Source: UBA5972 sp964588725 (GTDB lineage Bacteria > Pseudomonadota > Alphaproteobacteria > Rhodobacterales > Rhodobacteraceae). From it: a DNA stretch of 64,000 bases. The notes below the pieces were generated by a model that had not been told where the DNA came from, did no database searches, and saw nothing but the letters and a program-made list of their open reading frames with translations. Positions 1-8,449 of this stretch are shown here, one piece after another (positions within the stretch are counted from its first letter, which is position 1; each line of letters begins with the position of its first letter). A program made the position numbers and the translations under genes. The stretch lies in the NCBI GenBank assembly GCA_964588725.1, contig CAZPQL010000004.1, positions 14,148 to 78,147 on the forward strand, read 5' to 3'.

Positions 1-225
1 GACGCGTTTGAAATTTTACAGGCAAAAACCGCCTCTGGCTAAAAAAAACCGCGCAATCCCAAAGGGATACGCGGCTTTAAGTTGGCAAATCCGCCAAAGT
101 CGTCTGGCGATCCCGTCGAAACGGTACGCCATTTCCCGGCCAGACCGGCAGGGGTGCGCATTTAATGAGGGGACAGTCATGCGCAACGGGGCGAAGCGGA
201 TTGCAGGCAAATCCCGCAGTCGGGT

Positions 226-348
226 TCAGATTAGTCCAGGCAGGCTAAACCCAACGTAAACCAGTACCACAACCGCCGCGCAGCCGATGCTGTCGACAAG
301 CACCGAATCCGGTGCGCGTCTGGTGATGCTGATAATCTGTGAAAACAT
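226..348 (-). CDS. Small hydrophobic membrane protein (about 40 aa)
   Basis: This would encode a protein of 40 residues starting MFSQIISITRRAPDSV and ending in a single hydrophobic segment of about 18 residues before the stop. The ATG at 348 is preceded by AGGA at a spacing of about 8 bases, which is why I prefer it to the upstream start at 432, whose extra 28 residues are basic and low in hydrophobicity. It is the only coding candidate in the first 468 bases. Its plan, a short polar head plus one membrane helix, resembles the small protein at 20863-21072. Function is unknown, and a chance reading frame is possible. Confidence 0.4.
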   Translation of the reverse strand: MFSQIISITRRAPDSVLVDSIGCAAVVVLVYVGFSLPGLI

Positions 349-468
349 GGTTGATATCCTGTCGCGTTTTGTTATTTGTTGCCTCTTTGTTCCATATTTC
401 CCCCTAGACTGTAAAGAACTTTTTAAGAACATTTGCGAACATAACGTGATGAAATGCAGAATTTTCCG

Positions 469-2559
469 CTAACCCACTGAAATCATGCGGATCGCTTTGT
501 CTTGTTCCATCAGGAACAAAAACGCCCGAATGGCCGTGCCGCGCACCGAGGTCAGTTCGGGGTCGCGCTGCAATGTCAGCCGGGCGTCGTCACACGCCAC
601 CTGCATCAGCTCTGTCTGATGTTCCAGATCGGCAATCCGAAACCGCGGCAACCCCGATTGCTGCACCCCCAGCACATCGCCAGCACCGCGCAGGCGCATG
701 TCTTCTTCTGCGATCTTGAATCCGTCTTCGGTCCGGCGCAATATTTCAAGACGCTGGCGCGCGCGTTCACCCAGTGGCGGTGCGTACATCAGCAAACAGG
801 TCGACTCTGCTGTGCCCCGCCCCACGCGTCCGCGCAGCTGGTGCAGTTGGGTCAACCCGAAATGTTCGGCCGATTCGATAATCATGATCGTGGCGTTCGG
901 GACATCGACACCCACCTCGATGGCGGTCGTTGCGACCAGAACGCTGGTTTCGCCGTCCAGAAACCTGGCCATAGCGGCGTCTTTGTCGCCCGCCGCCATC
1001 TGCCCGTGAACCAGCGCCACCCTGTCATTTCCAAACGCTGCCGCCAACACGGATTGCCGCGCCTGAACCGCGCTCAGCGCCAGCGATTCGCTTTCGCTCA
1101 CCAACGGGCAGACCCAATAGGCCTGTTGCCCTTTGGCAATGGCCTCTTTGAGGCGCGCGATCACGTCTTGCAGCCGCGAATTGGACACCAAAGCCGTCGT
1201 TACCGGACGTCGCCCCGGTGGCTTTTCGTTGAGCTGCGAAAAATCCATGTCGCCAAACCGCGCCAGCGCCAACGAGCGCGGAATCGGCGTCGCGGTCATG
1301 ACCAGAACGTCGGGCGCGGCGGCCTTCGCGCTGAGATTCATGCGCTGGCGCACGCCAAAACGGTGCTGCTCGTCCACCACAACAAGACGCAGGTCGGCAA
1401 AATGCACGTCGTCCTGAAACACCGCGTGGGTGCCGACCAGTATCTGGATGTCACCTTTTGCCAGCGCTTTCAGCTTATCCTGCCGCGCCCGGCCCTTGTC
1501 GCGCCCGCTGAATATTTCAAGCACGATACCGGCGCTTTCGGCCAGCGGTTGCAGGCTGGCCAGATGCTGGCGCGCCAGAATTTCAGTCGGGGCCATCATC
1601 ACGCCCTGCCCGCCGCTTTCCACCGCTGTCACCAGCGCCACAAAAGCCACCAGAGTTTTCCCCGAACCTACGTCACCTTGCAAAAGACGGTTCATGCGGT
1701 GCGACGACGCCATGTCGGACGCGATTTCACCCATCACCCGCGTTTGCGCGTCCGTTGGCCGAAATGGAAGTTTATTCAGTACCTTATTGCGCATATCCCC
1801 GGTCCCGACCGAGGCAATTCCCGCCTGTTTTTGCCGCGCTTCGCGGGCGATCGCCAGCGTGAGCTGATGCGCGAACAACTCGTCATAGGCCAAACGCTGA
1901 CGTGCGGGCGATTGCGGCGACAGATCGCCGGGCGTCGCGGGGTCGTGGGCCGTCCTGAGCGCGTCCTGCCAACCGGGCCAGCCGCGAACGGTTTTGAGCC
2001 CCGGATCGATCCACTCCTGCAGCGCGGGCGCAATTTCCAATGCGCCCTTTGTGGCGCGCTGCATCAGCTTTTGCGACAGCCCGGCGACCAGAGGGTAAAT
2101 TGGCTCGAACGCCGGAATTGTTGCGCCCGCCGAAGATTTGACGATATGCTCGGGATGCACCATCTGGATCACACCGTCGAACAGCTCTATCTTGCCAGAC
2201 ACCAGCCGTTTTTCACCAATGGGCAGGGTCTGGCGCAACCAATCGCCCCGCGCGTGAAAAAACACCAGCTCGAAATCTGTGCGACCATCCGATACGGTCA
2301 CGCGCGTCGGGCGGCCTTTGACCGGGCTGGGCCGGTGCTGGACAGTTGTCACTTGCACGGTTACTACGGCAGGCGGCGGCACGTCTGTCACCGACTCGAC
2401 CACCATGCGGGAAATGCCGCTGTGCGGCAGCGTAAACAGCAAGTCGCGTGGTGTATGGACGTGCAACTGACTGAAAGTACTTGATGTTTTAGGACCAACA
2501 CCGGCAAGCGACGTCAGTGATCCGAACAGGGGAAACAATATTTCAGGCCGCGCGCTCAT
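469..2559 (-). CDS. recG: ATP-dependent DNA helicase RecG
   Basis: RecG remodels stalled replication forks and Holliday junctions. The 696-residue product has the family length. An OB-like wedge domain occupies roughly residues 60-145. It is followed by a superfamily 2 helicase core with Walker A GDVGSGKT at 295-302 and the RecG-type DEQH box at 396-399, then a helicase C domain with QLRGRVGRG. It is the last gene of a short minus-strand run and lies 9 bases after the ligA stop, so the two are probably co-transcribed. Assignment is secure from motifs, length and domain order. Confidence 0.97.
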   Translation of the reverse strand: MSARPEILFPLFGSLTSLAGVGPKTSSTFSQLHVHTPRDLLFTLPHSGISRMVVESVTDVPPPAVVTVQVTTVQHRPSPVKGRPTRVTVSDGRTDFELVFFHARGDWLRQTLPIGEKRLVSGKIELFDGVIQMVHPEHIVKSSAGATIPAFEPIYPLVAGLSQKLMQRATKGALEIAPALQEWIDPGLKTVRGWPGWQDALRTAHDPATPGDLSPQSPARQRLAYDELFAHQLTLAIAREARQKQAGIASVGTGDMRNKVLNKLPFRPTDAQTRVMGEIASDMASSHRMNRLLQGDVGSGKTLVAFVALVTAVESGGQGVMMAPTEILARQHLASLQPLAESAGIVLEIFSGRDKGRARQDKLKALAKGDIQILVGTHAVFQDDVHFADLRLVVVDEQHRFGVRQRMNLSAKAAAPDVLVMTATPIPRSLALARFGDMDFSQLNEKPPGRRPVTTALVSNSRLQDVIARLKEAIAKGQQAYWVCPLVSESESLALSAVQARQSVLAAAFGNDRVALVHGQMAAGDKDAAMARFLDGETSVLVATTAIEVGVDVPNATIMIIESAEHFGLTQLHQLRGRVGRGTAESTCLLMYAPPLGERARQRLEILRRTEDGFKIAEEDMRLRGAGDVLGVQQSGLPRFRIADLEHQTELMQVACDDARLTLQRDPELTSVRGTAIRAFLFLMEQDKAIRMISVG

Positions 2560-2568
2560 GGTGCGACG

Positions 2569-4695
2569 CTACTCAATTTGTGCGATCATCTCAAACCAAT
2601 CGTTTTCTGACAGCACTGCGACGCCCAATTTTTGGGCTTTGGTAGCTTTGGATCCGGCGTTTTCTCCCGCGACCAGATAGTCCGTCCGCGCGGACACCGA
2701 CCCTGCAACCTTGGCCCCCAGTTCCTCGGCGCGCACCTTGGCTTCGGCGCGGCCCATTTTGGCCAGCGTGCCAGTAAACACCACGGTTTTTCCGGCGATC
2801 GGGCTGCTGTCCTGTCCCGGCCCCGGCGTCGCGGGCAGGATATCGACTTGACGGCTTAGCCGGTCAATCGGTGCGCGCACTGTGTCGCTGGCAAATACGT
2901 CGATGATTGCCTGCGCCAGTACCTCACCAATCCCGTCGATGGCCAGTAACGCGTTGAAAGCCGCGCTTTGGGTATCGCGCGCCGCAATCGCGGCGGCCTC
3001 AAATGCGGCCCAGGTTTCATAGTGCGACGCCAAAAGCCCGGCAGTGCTGTCGCCGACGTGACGAATGCCCAAAGAAAAAATGAATTTTCCCAACGGGATA
3101 GTGCTTTTGGCGTCAATTGCGTCGAACAAGTTGCGCGCCGACAAATCCCCCCAACCTTCCCGATTGGCAAGTGCGTCTTGGCCTGATCCAAACTTTTCGC
3201 GCAGGTTGAAAATATCAGCGGGCTCCGTGATCCAGCCGTCTTTGTAAAACTGTTCCACCTGTTTGGCGCCCAGCCCGTCGATATCGAATGCCGCGCGCGA
3301 CACGAAATGTTTCAGGGCCTCGATTACCTGCGCCGGACAGGCAATGCCGCCGGTGCAGCGCCGCACGGAATCGCCCGCCTCACGCCGGGCCGGGTTGCCG
3401 CACGCGGGGCAGCTGTGCGGAAATTCATAGGCTTCGCTACCAGCTTTTCGCTTGGAGATATCCACGTCGCGCAGCTTGGGGATCACGTCACCGGCGCGGT
3501 ATACCTCGACCCAGTCGCCAACGCGAAAATCGCGGCCGCCGCGAATGGCTTCGCCTTTGGAATCGACGCCGGCGATGAAATCCTCGTTGTGAAGTGTGGC
3601 GTTGGACACGACAACGCCACCGACGGTTACAGGTTTGAGCCGCGCAACCGGTGACAACGCGCCGGTGCGGCCCACCTGAATTTCGATGTCTTCGATCCAG
3701 GTAAATGCGGTTTGAGCGGGGAATTTATGCGCAATCGCCCAGCGCGGTGTGGTGGACCGCAAGCCGAGCCGGCTTTGCAGCGTCAGATCGTCAACCTTGT
3801 AGACCACGCCGTCGATATCGTAGTCCAAAACCGCACGTTTTGATTCGATTAGCCGATAGCGATCCAACAAGTCATCTGCCGTTTTACACATCTCGGTCAA
3901 ATGGTTGGTAGAAAAACCTAATGTTTCAAAACACGCCAGAATCCCGGTTTGACTTTCGGCCATTGGCGCGCTCTGCTGCCCGGTGGCATAGGCGAAAAAC
4001 CGCAACGGGCGCGCCTTTGTGATCGACGCATCCAGCTGCCGCAACGACCCGGCCGCAGCATTGCGCGGGTTGGCAAAAGTTTTTTGACCAGTCTCGGCCT
4101 GGCGTCGGTTCAGCGCTTCAAAATCCTTGTGGGCCATGTAGACCTCGCCGCGCACCTCGAGCACGTCGGGCGCGCCGGTCAGCATCTGCGGTATATCAGA
4201 AACAGTCCGGGCGTTGGCGGTGACGTTTTCGCCGATTTCGCCGTCGCCGCGTGTGGCGGCCTGCACGAGCCGTCCGTTTTCATACCGCAGACTAAGCGAA
4301 AGACCGTCGATCTTGGGCTCTGCAGTGAACGCCAATTCGTCGCTCTCTGACAGACCCAAAAACTTGCGCACACGGGCAACGAATTCGACGACATCACTGT
4401 CGGCAAACGCATTTGCCAACGACATCAGGCGCTCGGCGTGACGGATTTTGGCAAAACCGGATTGCACAGGTGCGCCGACTCGGTCCGACGGGCTGTCGGC
4501 GCGCTTCAGATCGGGAAACCGCGCCTCTATGGCGGTGTTGCGCGCTTTGAGTGCATCGAATGTGGCGTCGTCGATGACCGGTTCGTCGTTGGTGTGATAA
4601 GCGGCGTTGGCCTTGTCGATGACCCCCGACAGGCGGGCCAGCTCGGTTGCGGCCTGTGCGGCCGACAATTTTGCCACCAAGATTTTCGCTGTCAT
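2569..4695 (-). CDS. ligA: NAD+-dependent DNA ligase LigA
   Basis: LigA seals nicks in duplex DNA using NAD+ in replication and repair. The protein has the adenylation domain with the active-site lysine in EPKIDG, the OB fold, a four-cysteine zinc finger (two CxxC-like pairs around 'CPACGNPA' and 'CTGGIACPAQ'), helix-hairpin-helix repeats and a C-terminal BRCT domain ending near residue 700. I chose the ATG at 4695 (708 aa) because the longer frame would need a TTG at 4713 with no Shine-Dalgarno sequence. The stretch 4696-4851 up to ctrA holds no convincing gene. Confidence 0.96.
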   Translation of the reverse strand: MTAKILVAKLSAAQAATELARLSGVIDKANAAYHTNDEPVIDDATFDALKARNTAIEARFPDLKRADSPSDRVGAPVQSGFAKIRHAERLMSLANAFADSDVVEFVARVRKFLGLSESDELAFTAEPKIDGLSLSLRYENGRLVQAATRGDGEIGENVTANARTVSDIPQMLTGAPDVLEVRGEVYMAHKDFEALNRRQAETGQKTFANPRNAAAGSLRQLDASITKARPLRFFAYATGQQSAPMAESQTGILACFETLGFSTNHLTEMCKTADDLLDRYRLIESKRAVLDYDIDGVVYKVDDLTLQSRLGLRSTTPRWAIAHKFPAQTAFTWIEDIEIQVGRTGALSPVARLKPVTVGGVVVSNATLHNEDFIAGVDSKGEAIRGGRDFRVGDWVEVYRAGDVIPKLRDVDISKRKAGSEAYEFPHSCPACGNPARREAGDSVRRCTGGIACPAQVIEALKHFVSRAAFDIDGLGAKQVEQFYKDGWITEPADIFNLREKFGSGQDALANREGWGDLSARNLFDAIDAKSTIPLGKFIFSLGIRHVGDSTAGLLASHYETWAAFEAAAIAARDTQSAAFNALLAIDGIGEVLAQAIIDVFASDTVRAPIDRLSRQVDILPATPGPGQDSSPIAGKTVVFTGTLAKMGRAEAKVRAEELGAKVAGSVSARTDYLVAGENAGSKATKAQKLGVAVLSENDWFEMIAQIE

Positions 4696-4851
4696 ACACC
4701 ACACCCCCGCCAACAGGGATAGGCGGACAAATCGCGCGCGTCCAGCGACGATCGCGCAGGTCGGTCTGTGCGGCTTTGGCGATCCGGCGCCGTATGCGCC
4801 CCATACCCTTGGGTGTCAAACTCAGATCACGGCAACTGATCGCCACGGCCT

Positions 4852-5565
4852 TCAGGCATGCGCGGCAATGGCGTCCGCGCGCAGTGCCGGTTCAGGATCG
4901 CGCAATACGTAACCCCGGCCCCAAACAGTTTCGATATGGTTTTCACCGCCCGTCGCCACCGAAAGCTTTTTGCGCAACTTGCAAATAAACACGTCGATGA
5001 TTTTTAGTTCGGGTTCGTCCATGCCGCCGTAAAGGTGGTTGAGGAACATCTCTTTTGTCAGGGTAGAACCTTTGCGCAGCGACAGCAGTTCCAGCATCTG
5101 GTATTCCTTGCCGGTCAGATGCACGGTGCGCCCGTCCACCTCGACGGTTTTGGCGTCCAGATTTACCGTGAATTCACCGGTGCGGATCATCGACTGCGCG
5201 TGTCCCTTTGAGCGGCGGATAATCGCATGAATTCGGGCAACCAGTTCTTCGCGGTGGAACGGTTTGGTCAGGTAGTCATCGGCACCAAACCCAAATCCCT
5301 TGATTTTGTTTTCGGCGTCATCGATACCCGAAAGGATCAGAATCGGGGTGTCCACGCGGGCCAGCCGCAACTGACGCAGCACGTCGTGTCCGTTCATATC
5401 CGGCAGGTTCAGATCAAGCAGAATCAAATCGTAGTCGTAAAGCTTGGCCAGATCGATCCCTTCCTCGCCCAAATCGGTCGCATAGACGTTCAGGTTGGCG
5501 TTGGACAGCATCATTTCAATGCTTTTTGAGGTAGTGGGGTCGTCTTCGACCAATAGAACTCGCAT
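4852..5565 (-). CDS. ctrA: Cell-cycle / developmental response regulator CtrA
   Basis: CtrA is the OmpR-type master regulator of alphaproteobacteria. In Rhodobacterales it controls motility and gene-transfer-agent genes rather than viability. The receiver domain (residues 1-120) has acidic residues D8/D9 and phospho-acceptor D51 in LLDLNLPD. The winged-helix DNA-binding domain follows (130-230). The start is the ATG at 5565, giving the canonical MRVLLVEDD and preceded by GGAGA at 8 bases; the in-frame extension to 5622 is not typical of CtrA. Length is 237 aa. It sits 91 bases after sciP on the same strand. The phosphotransferase ChpT that would phosphorylate it is encoded at 49577. Confidence 0.97.
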   Translation of the reverse strand: MRVLLVEDDPTTSKSIEMMLSNANLNVYATDLGEEGIDLAKLYDYDLILLDLNLPDMNGHDVLRQLRLARVDTPILILSGIDDAENKIKGFGFGADDYLTKPFHREELVARIHAIIRRSKGHAQSMIRTGEFTVNLDAKTVEVDGRTVHLTGKEYQMLELLSLRKGSTLTKEMFLNHLYGGMDEPELKIIDVFICKLRKKLSVATGGENHIETVWGRGYVLRDPEPALRADAIAAHA

Positions 5566-5589
5566 GTCGTTTCTCCGCGATAACTGGGT

Positions 5590-5605
5590 GCCACTGCACA
5601 GTGGC
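5590..5605. promoter_or_regulatory. Perfect 16-bp palindrome in the ctrA leader
   Basis: GCCACTG-CA-CAGTGGC is a perfect inverted repeat with 7-bp arms and a 2-bp centre. It lies 25 bases upstream of the ctrA ATG, between the putative CtrA box and the ribosome binding site. The short centre favours a dimeric-protein operator over an RNA hairpin. I do not know which regulator would bind. Confidence 0.4.
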
Positions 5606-5610
5606 GCAGA

Positions 5611-5629
5611 ATGGTTAACCACAGGTTAC
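5611..5629 (-). promoter_or_regulatory. Putative CtrA binding site upstream of ctrA
   Basis: On the minus strand the sequence reads GTAA-N7-TTAACCAT. This is one mismatch from the full CtrA consensus TTAA-N7-TTAA, and the second half is an exact TTAACCAT half-site as described for Caulobacter. It lies about 50 bases upstream of the ctrA start and suggests autoregulation. Inferred from the motif only. Confidence 0.5.
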
Positions 5630-5648
5630 TCGATAGCGTTATGTTAAC

Positions 5649-5653
5649 GACTC
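5649..5653. promoter_or_regulatory. GANTC (CcrM methylation) site in the sciP-ctrA gap
   Basis: GACTC/GAGTC matches GANTC, the CcrM target. It sits next to a TTAAC element, 84 bases upstream of the ctrA ATG. In Caulobacter a GANTC site in the ctrA P1 promoter couples transcription to replication. The site is visible; its role here is inference, since such a 5-mer can occur by chance. Confidence 0.35.
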
Positions 5654-5656
5654 ATC

Positions 5657-5935
5657 CTAAGGTTGTCTATACTTGCCTATATATGTAGTTTTCAGCGCTT
5701 CGATTCCATGCTGTTCTACCGCAGATTGCCAATATTGGAATTCCTCGGGGCTTAATGCGTACATTGCGCATGCTTCGTCCACGGTGATCAGTCCGGCGGC
5801 AACGGCGCGCACGACGGCGGCCTTGCGGCTGGCGACCCAGCGCCGCGTTTTCGGATCGGGCAGATCGGCCCGGCTGATGATGGTGCCGTCACGTAGTGTC
5901 ACGAACACCGGGCCTTTGGCGCGTTTGATCATCAT
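5657..5935 (-). CDS. sciP: SciP family (DUF1153) CtrA inhibitor
   Basis: This 92-residue helix-turn-helix protein matches the DUF1153 family. The Caulobacter member, SciP, binds CtrA and blocks CtrA-dependent transcription. The core is visible from about residue 25: DPKTRRWVASRKAAVVRA, then the ITVDEACAMY and SPEEFQYWQ helices. It is directly upstream of ctrA on the same strand, which supports the regulatory link. ATG codons at 5935 and 5932 are both possible. The 124-bp gap to mnmA is a divergent promoter region. Confidence 0.9.
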   Translation of the reverse strand: MMIKRAKGPVFVTLRDGTIISRADLPDPKTRRWVASRKAAVVRAVAAGLITVDEACAMYALSPEEFQYWQSAVEQHGIEALKTTYIGKYRQP

Positions 5936-6059
5936 GGCTGTACTTTCGCTCGCTCAAGAGATTGCGAGTCTGGCGGCAATTCTTTAAAGAGCGCTAAAGC
6001 AGCGCCTTGAGACTGCGTAAGATTTTCCTATATTACGGTTCAATTCAACGGAGTCGGCC

Positions 6060-7205
6060 ATGCAGCCCGCACCTTCAACGCCCGTTCTCAATTCACTTGG
6101 GTTTGCCAAATCACCCGATCAGACGCGCGTGCTCGTGGCTATGTCGGGCGGCGTCGACAGTTCGGTGGTGGCCGCTCTTTTGGCGTCCGAGGGCTACGAT
6201 GTGATCGGCGTGACCCTGCAGTTGTACGACCACGGTGCCGCCCTGGCCAAACAGGGTGCGTGCTGCGCCGGTCGCGATATTCACGACGCACGGCGCGTCG
6301 CCGACGAAATGGGCTTTCCCCATTACGTGCTGGACTACGAGAACCGTTTCAAAGAAAGCGTGATCGACGAGTTTGCCGACGCCTATCTGGCCGGCGCAAC
6401 CCCGGTGCCGTGCATCCGCTGCAATGAACGCGTCAAATTTCGTGATCTGTTGGAAACCGCCCGCGATCTGGACGCCGATTGCATGGCAACGGGCCATTAT
6501 ATCCAACGATTTGAAGGCGGTAACGGGGCCGAACTGCATTGTGCGGCCGATCCGGACCGCGATCAATCATATTTTTTGTTTTCCACCACGCCCGATCAGC
6601 TGGATTACCTGCGCTTTCCCCTTGGCCATCTGAAATCCAAGGCCCAAACCCGTGCTCTGGCGCGCAAATTCGGCCTGCCGGTCGCGGAAAAACCCGACAG
6701 TCAGGACATTTGTTTCGTGCCGAACGGATCTTACGCCGACGTGATCAAAAAACTGCGCCCGGGTGCGGCAGACCCCGGTGACATAGTCGATCTCAACGGT
6801 CGCATTCTGGGCAGGCACAAAGGTGTGATCCACTACACAATCGGACAGCGCCGAGGTTTGGGCATCGGTGGGGGCGATCCGCTTTACGTGGTCCATCTGG
6901 ACCCTGAAACCCGTCGCGTGACGGTGGGGCCGAAATCGGCGCTGGAAACCCGCGAGGTCTTCGTACGCGAAATCAACTGGCTGGGGCACGGGCCGTTTGA
7001 ATCAAATAATGAACTTCCGCTTTTGGTGAAGGTTCGCTCGACCCGACCGGCGCAGCCCGCCCTGTTGCGCGCAACGTCCGCGACCACGGCGACCGTCGAA
7101 TTGCTGACGCCCGAAGAAGGCGTCGCGCCCGGACAGGCCTGCGTGTTCTATGCAGCCCAAAGCACGCGCGTGCTCGGCGGCGGGTGGATCTGGCGCGGGC
7201 ATTAA
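6060..7205 (+). CDS. mnmA: tRNA-specific 2-thiouridylase MnmA
   Basis: MnmA thiolates uridine 34 of Lys, Glu and Gln tRNAs using ATP and sulfur relayed from cysteine desulfurase. The PP-loop SGGVDSS is at residues 29-35. The catalytic cysteine of the CNERVKF motif is at 121 and the second cysteine, in SQDICFVP, is at 218. Length (381 aa) and the C-terminal beta-barrel region fit the family. It starts at an ATG about 125 bases from the divergent sciP and appears monocistronic. Confidence 0.97.
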   Translation: MQPAPSTPVLNSLGFAKSPDQTRVLVAMSGGVDSSVVAALLASEGYDVIGVTLQLYDHGAALAKQGACCAGRDIHDARRVADEMGFPHYVLDYENRFKESVIDEFADAYLAGATPVPCIRCNERVKFRDLLETARDLDADCMATGHYIQRFEGGNGAELHCAADPDRDQSYFLFSTTPDQLDYLRFPLGHLKSKAQTRALARKFGLPVAEKPDSQDICFVPNGSYADVIKKLRPGAADPGDIVDLNGRILGRHKGVIHYTIGQRRGLGIGGGDPLYVVHLDPETRRVTVGPKSALETREVFVREINWLGHGPFESNNELPLLVKVRSTRPAQPALLRATSATTATVELLTPEEGVAPGQACVFYAAQSTRVLGGGWIWRGH

Positions 7206-7505
7206 CTGCGGTGATTCGCATATTTACGCCAAAATGAGGGCGCAACCGGACCGCCTTTGTTGACCCAACAGAAACGCTGAGAACAGGCAACGCAAACTGT
7301 TTCCATATCGAGACGGCATTCCGTCATTTCTGCCACATTTTCAACGATTTATGGCGTAATTGTGGTATTTTCCAGACGCAACAGATATACGGGGGCATCT
7401 GGGAATACCTGGGTCGCATCCGGCAGTGCGGACTGCCGCGACCGTCAAAAAGGTACGCGTGGGGCGCTTTTGGGCCGAACATATGGGTTCGGAGTATGCG
7501 CGCAG
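7206..7505. other. Non-coding gap between mnmA and the RTX-repeat gene
   Basis: I see no convincing gene, RNA or strong terminator in these 300 bases. An in-frame extension of the downstream RTX frame begins at a GTG at 7362, but its residues are polar, unlike the hydrophobic start at 7506. The A/T-richer stretch around 7300-7370 probably contains the promoter of the RTX gene. Confidence 0.5.
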
Positions 7506-8438
7506 ATGATTTTTCTCATTACTCTGGTCAACATTCTTTTGCTTACGGAACTTGTGGATTTTATTCGCGGCGACAGCGTGGACGACACTGTGGCGGACGC
7601 CACGGACGGCAACGACGATATCAACGGCACGAACGGCTCTGACGTCGTTCACGGTTTTTCCGGTGACGATCGCATATTGGGGCACGACGGCGACGACCGG
7701 CTTTACGGCGGCAGAGGCGACGACAATATTCACGGCAACTTTGGTGAGGACCGGCTGTTCGGTGGGATCGGAGACGATTTCGTGGACGGAGGCGCCGGCA
7801 ACGATCTGGTGTCGGGTGGCACGGGTAACGATATTCTAAACGGTCAGGGCGGCGACGACAAACTTTACGGTGCTGGCGGCAACGACAAACTTTTTGGCGG
7901 CACGGGCGACGATAAGCTGTTTGGAGGTGACGGCAACGACAAGTTGCACACTAAAAGTGGCGATGACGAACTTCACGGAGGCACAGGCGATGACCGCTTA
8001 TTTTCAGGTCAGGGGAACGATTTTCTCGAAGGCGGGTTTGGCAGCGACAAGGTAAGCGGGGGTAAGGGCGACGATGTGCTTCACGGGGGCTCGGAAACCG
8101 ATTCGGAAGACGACGCCGCCGATACGCTTTATGGCCGCGACGGCAACGACACGCTGTATCTGGGGCGCAACGACACCGGTACCGGCGGCGATGGTCAGGA
8201 CCATTTTGTGCTTGGAGACACAATAGACACGGGACGCGGGGCAACGATTACCGATTTCGACCCGTCCGAGGACTCCATCGAGGTCGAATATCTTTCGGGT
8301 CCGGGCACGGCCACCGTTACGGTAGTTGACTTCCCGGACGGAACCGGCGCGTGTATTTTGCTAAATGGCGTTGTCGTTGCCGACGTCACCGGCGCGCAAG
8401 GGCTTGACCCGTCGTCGGTACAGTTGACAGCCGTATAG
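7506..8438 (+). CDS. Membrane-anchored RTX (hemolysin-type calcium-binding) repeat protein
   Basis: The 310-residue product starts with a hydrophobic helix (MIFLITLVNILLLTELV, residues 1-17) and then becomes very acidic. Residues about 35-200 hold at least a dozen GGxGxDxLx nonapeptides such as GGTGDDKLF and GAGGNDKLF, which form calcium-binding parallel beta-rolls. The C-terminal 100 residues resemble the end of other RTX proteins, with a TITDFDPSEDSIEV motif. The ATG at 7506 has GGAG upstream. Most RTX proteins lack an N-terminal hydrophobic helix and use type I secretion; whether this helix is an anchor or an atypical signal is open. No type I exporter lies nearby. Substrate and role are unknown. 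Confidence 0.8.
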   Translation: MIFLITLVNILLLTELVDFIRGDSVDDTVADATDGNDDINGTNGSDVVHGFSGDDRILGHDGDDRLYGGRGDDNIHGNFGEDRLFGGIGDDFVDGGAGNDLVSGGTGNDILNGQGGDDKLYGAGGNDKLFGGTGDDKLFGGDGNDKLHTKSGDDELHGGTGDDRLFSGQGNDFLEGGFGSDKVSGGKGDDVLHGGSETDSEDDAADTLYGRDGNDTLYLGRNDTGTGGDGQDHFVLGDTIDTGRGATITDFDPSEDSIEVEYLSGPGTATVTVVDFPDGTGACILLNGVVVADVTGAQGLDPSSVQLTAV

Positions 8439-8449
8439 ATGCCGCCGGT

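Noticed and set aside
502..2484. A 660-residue open frame on the plus strand opposite recG
   Set aside because: It is a shadow of recG. It is very rich in His, Arg and Gln, as in other antisense frames of high-GC genes, and has no domain.
4394..4846. An open frame between ctrA and ligA (minus, GTG at 4846) encoding a basic 150-aa product
   Set aside because: Its first 50 codons fall in the non-coding gap but the rest is an out-of-frame shadow of ligA, with arginine-rich content typical of shadow frames. I see no family pattern. A short real gene with a frameshift near 4700 cannot be excluded.
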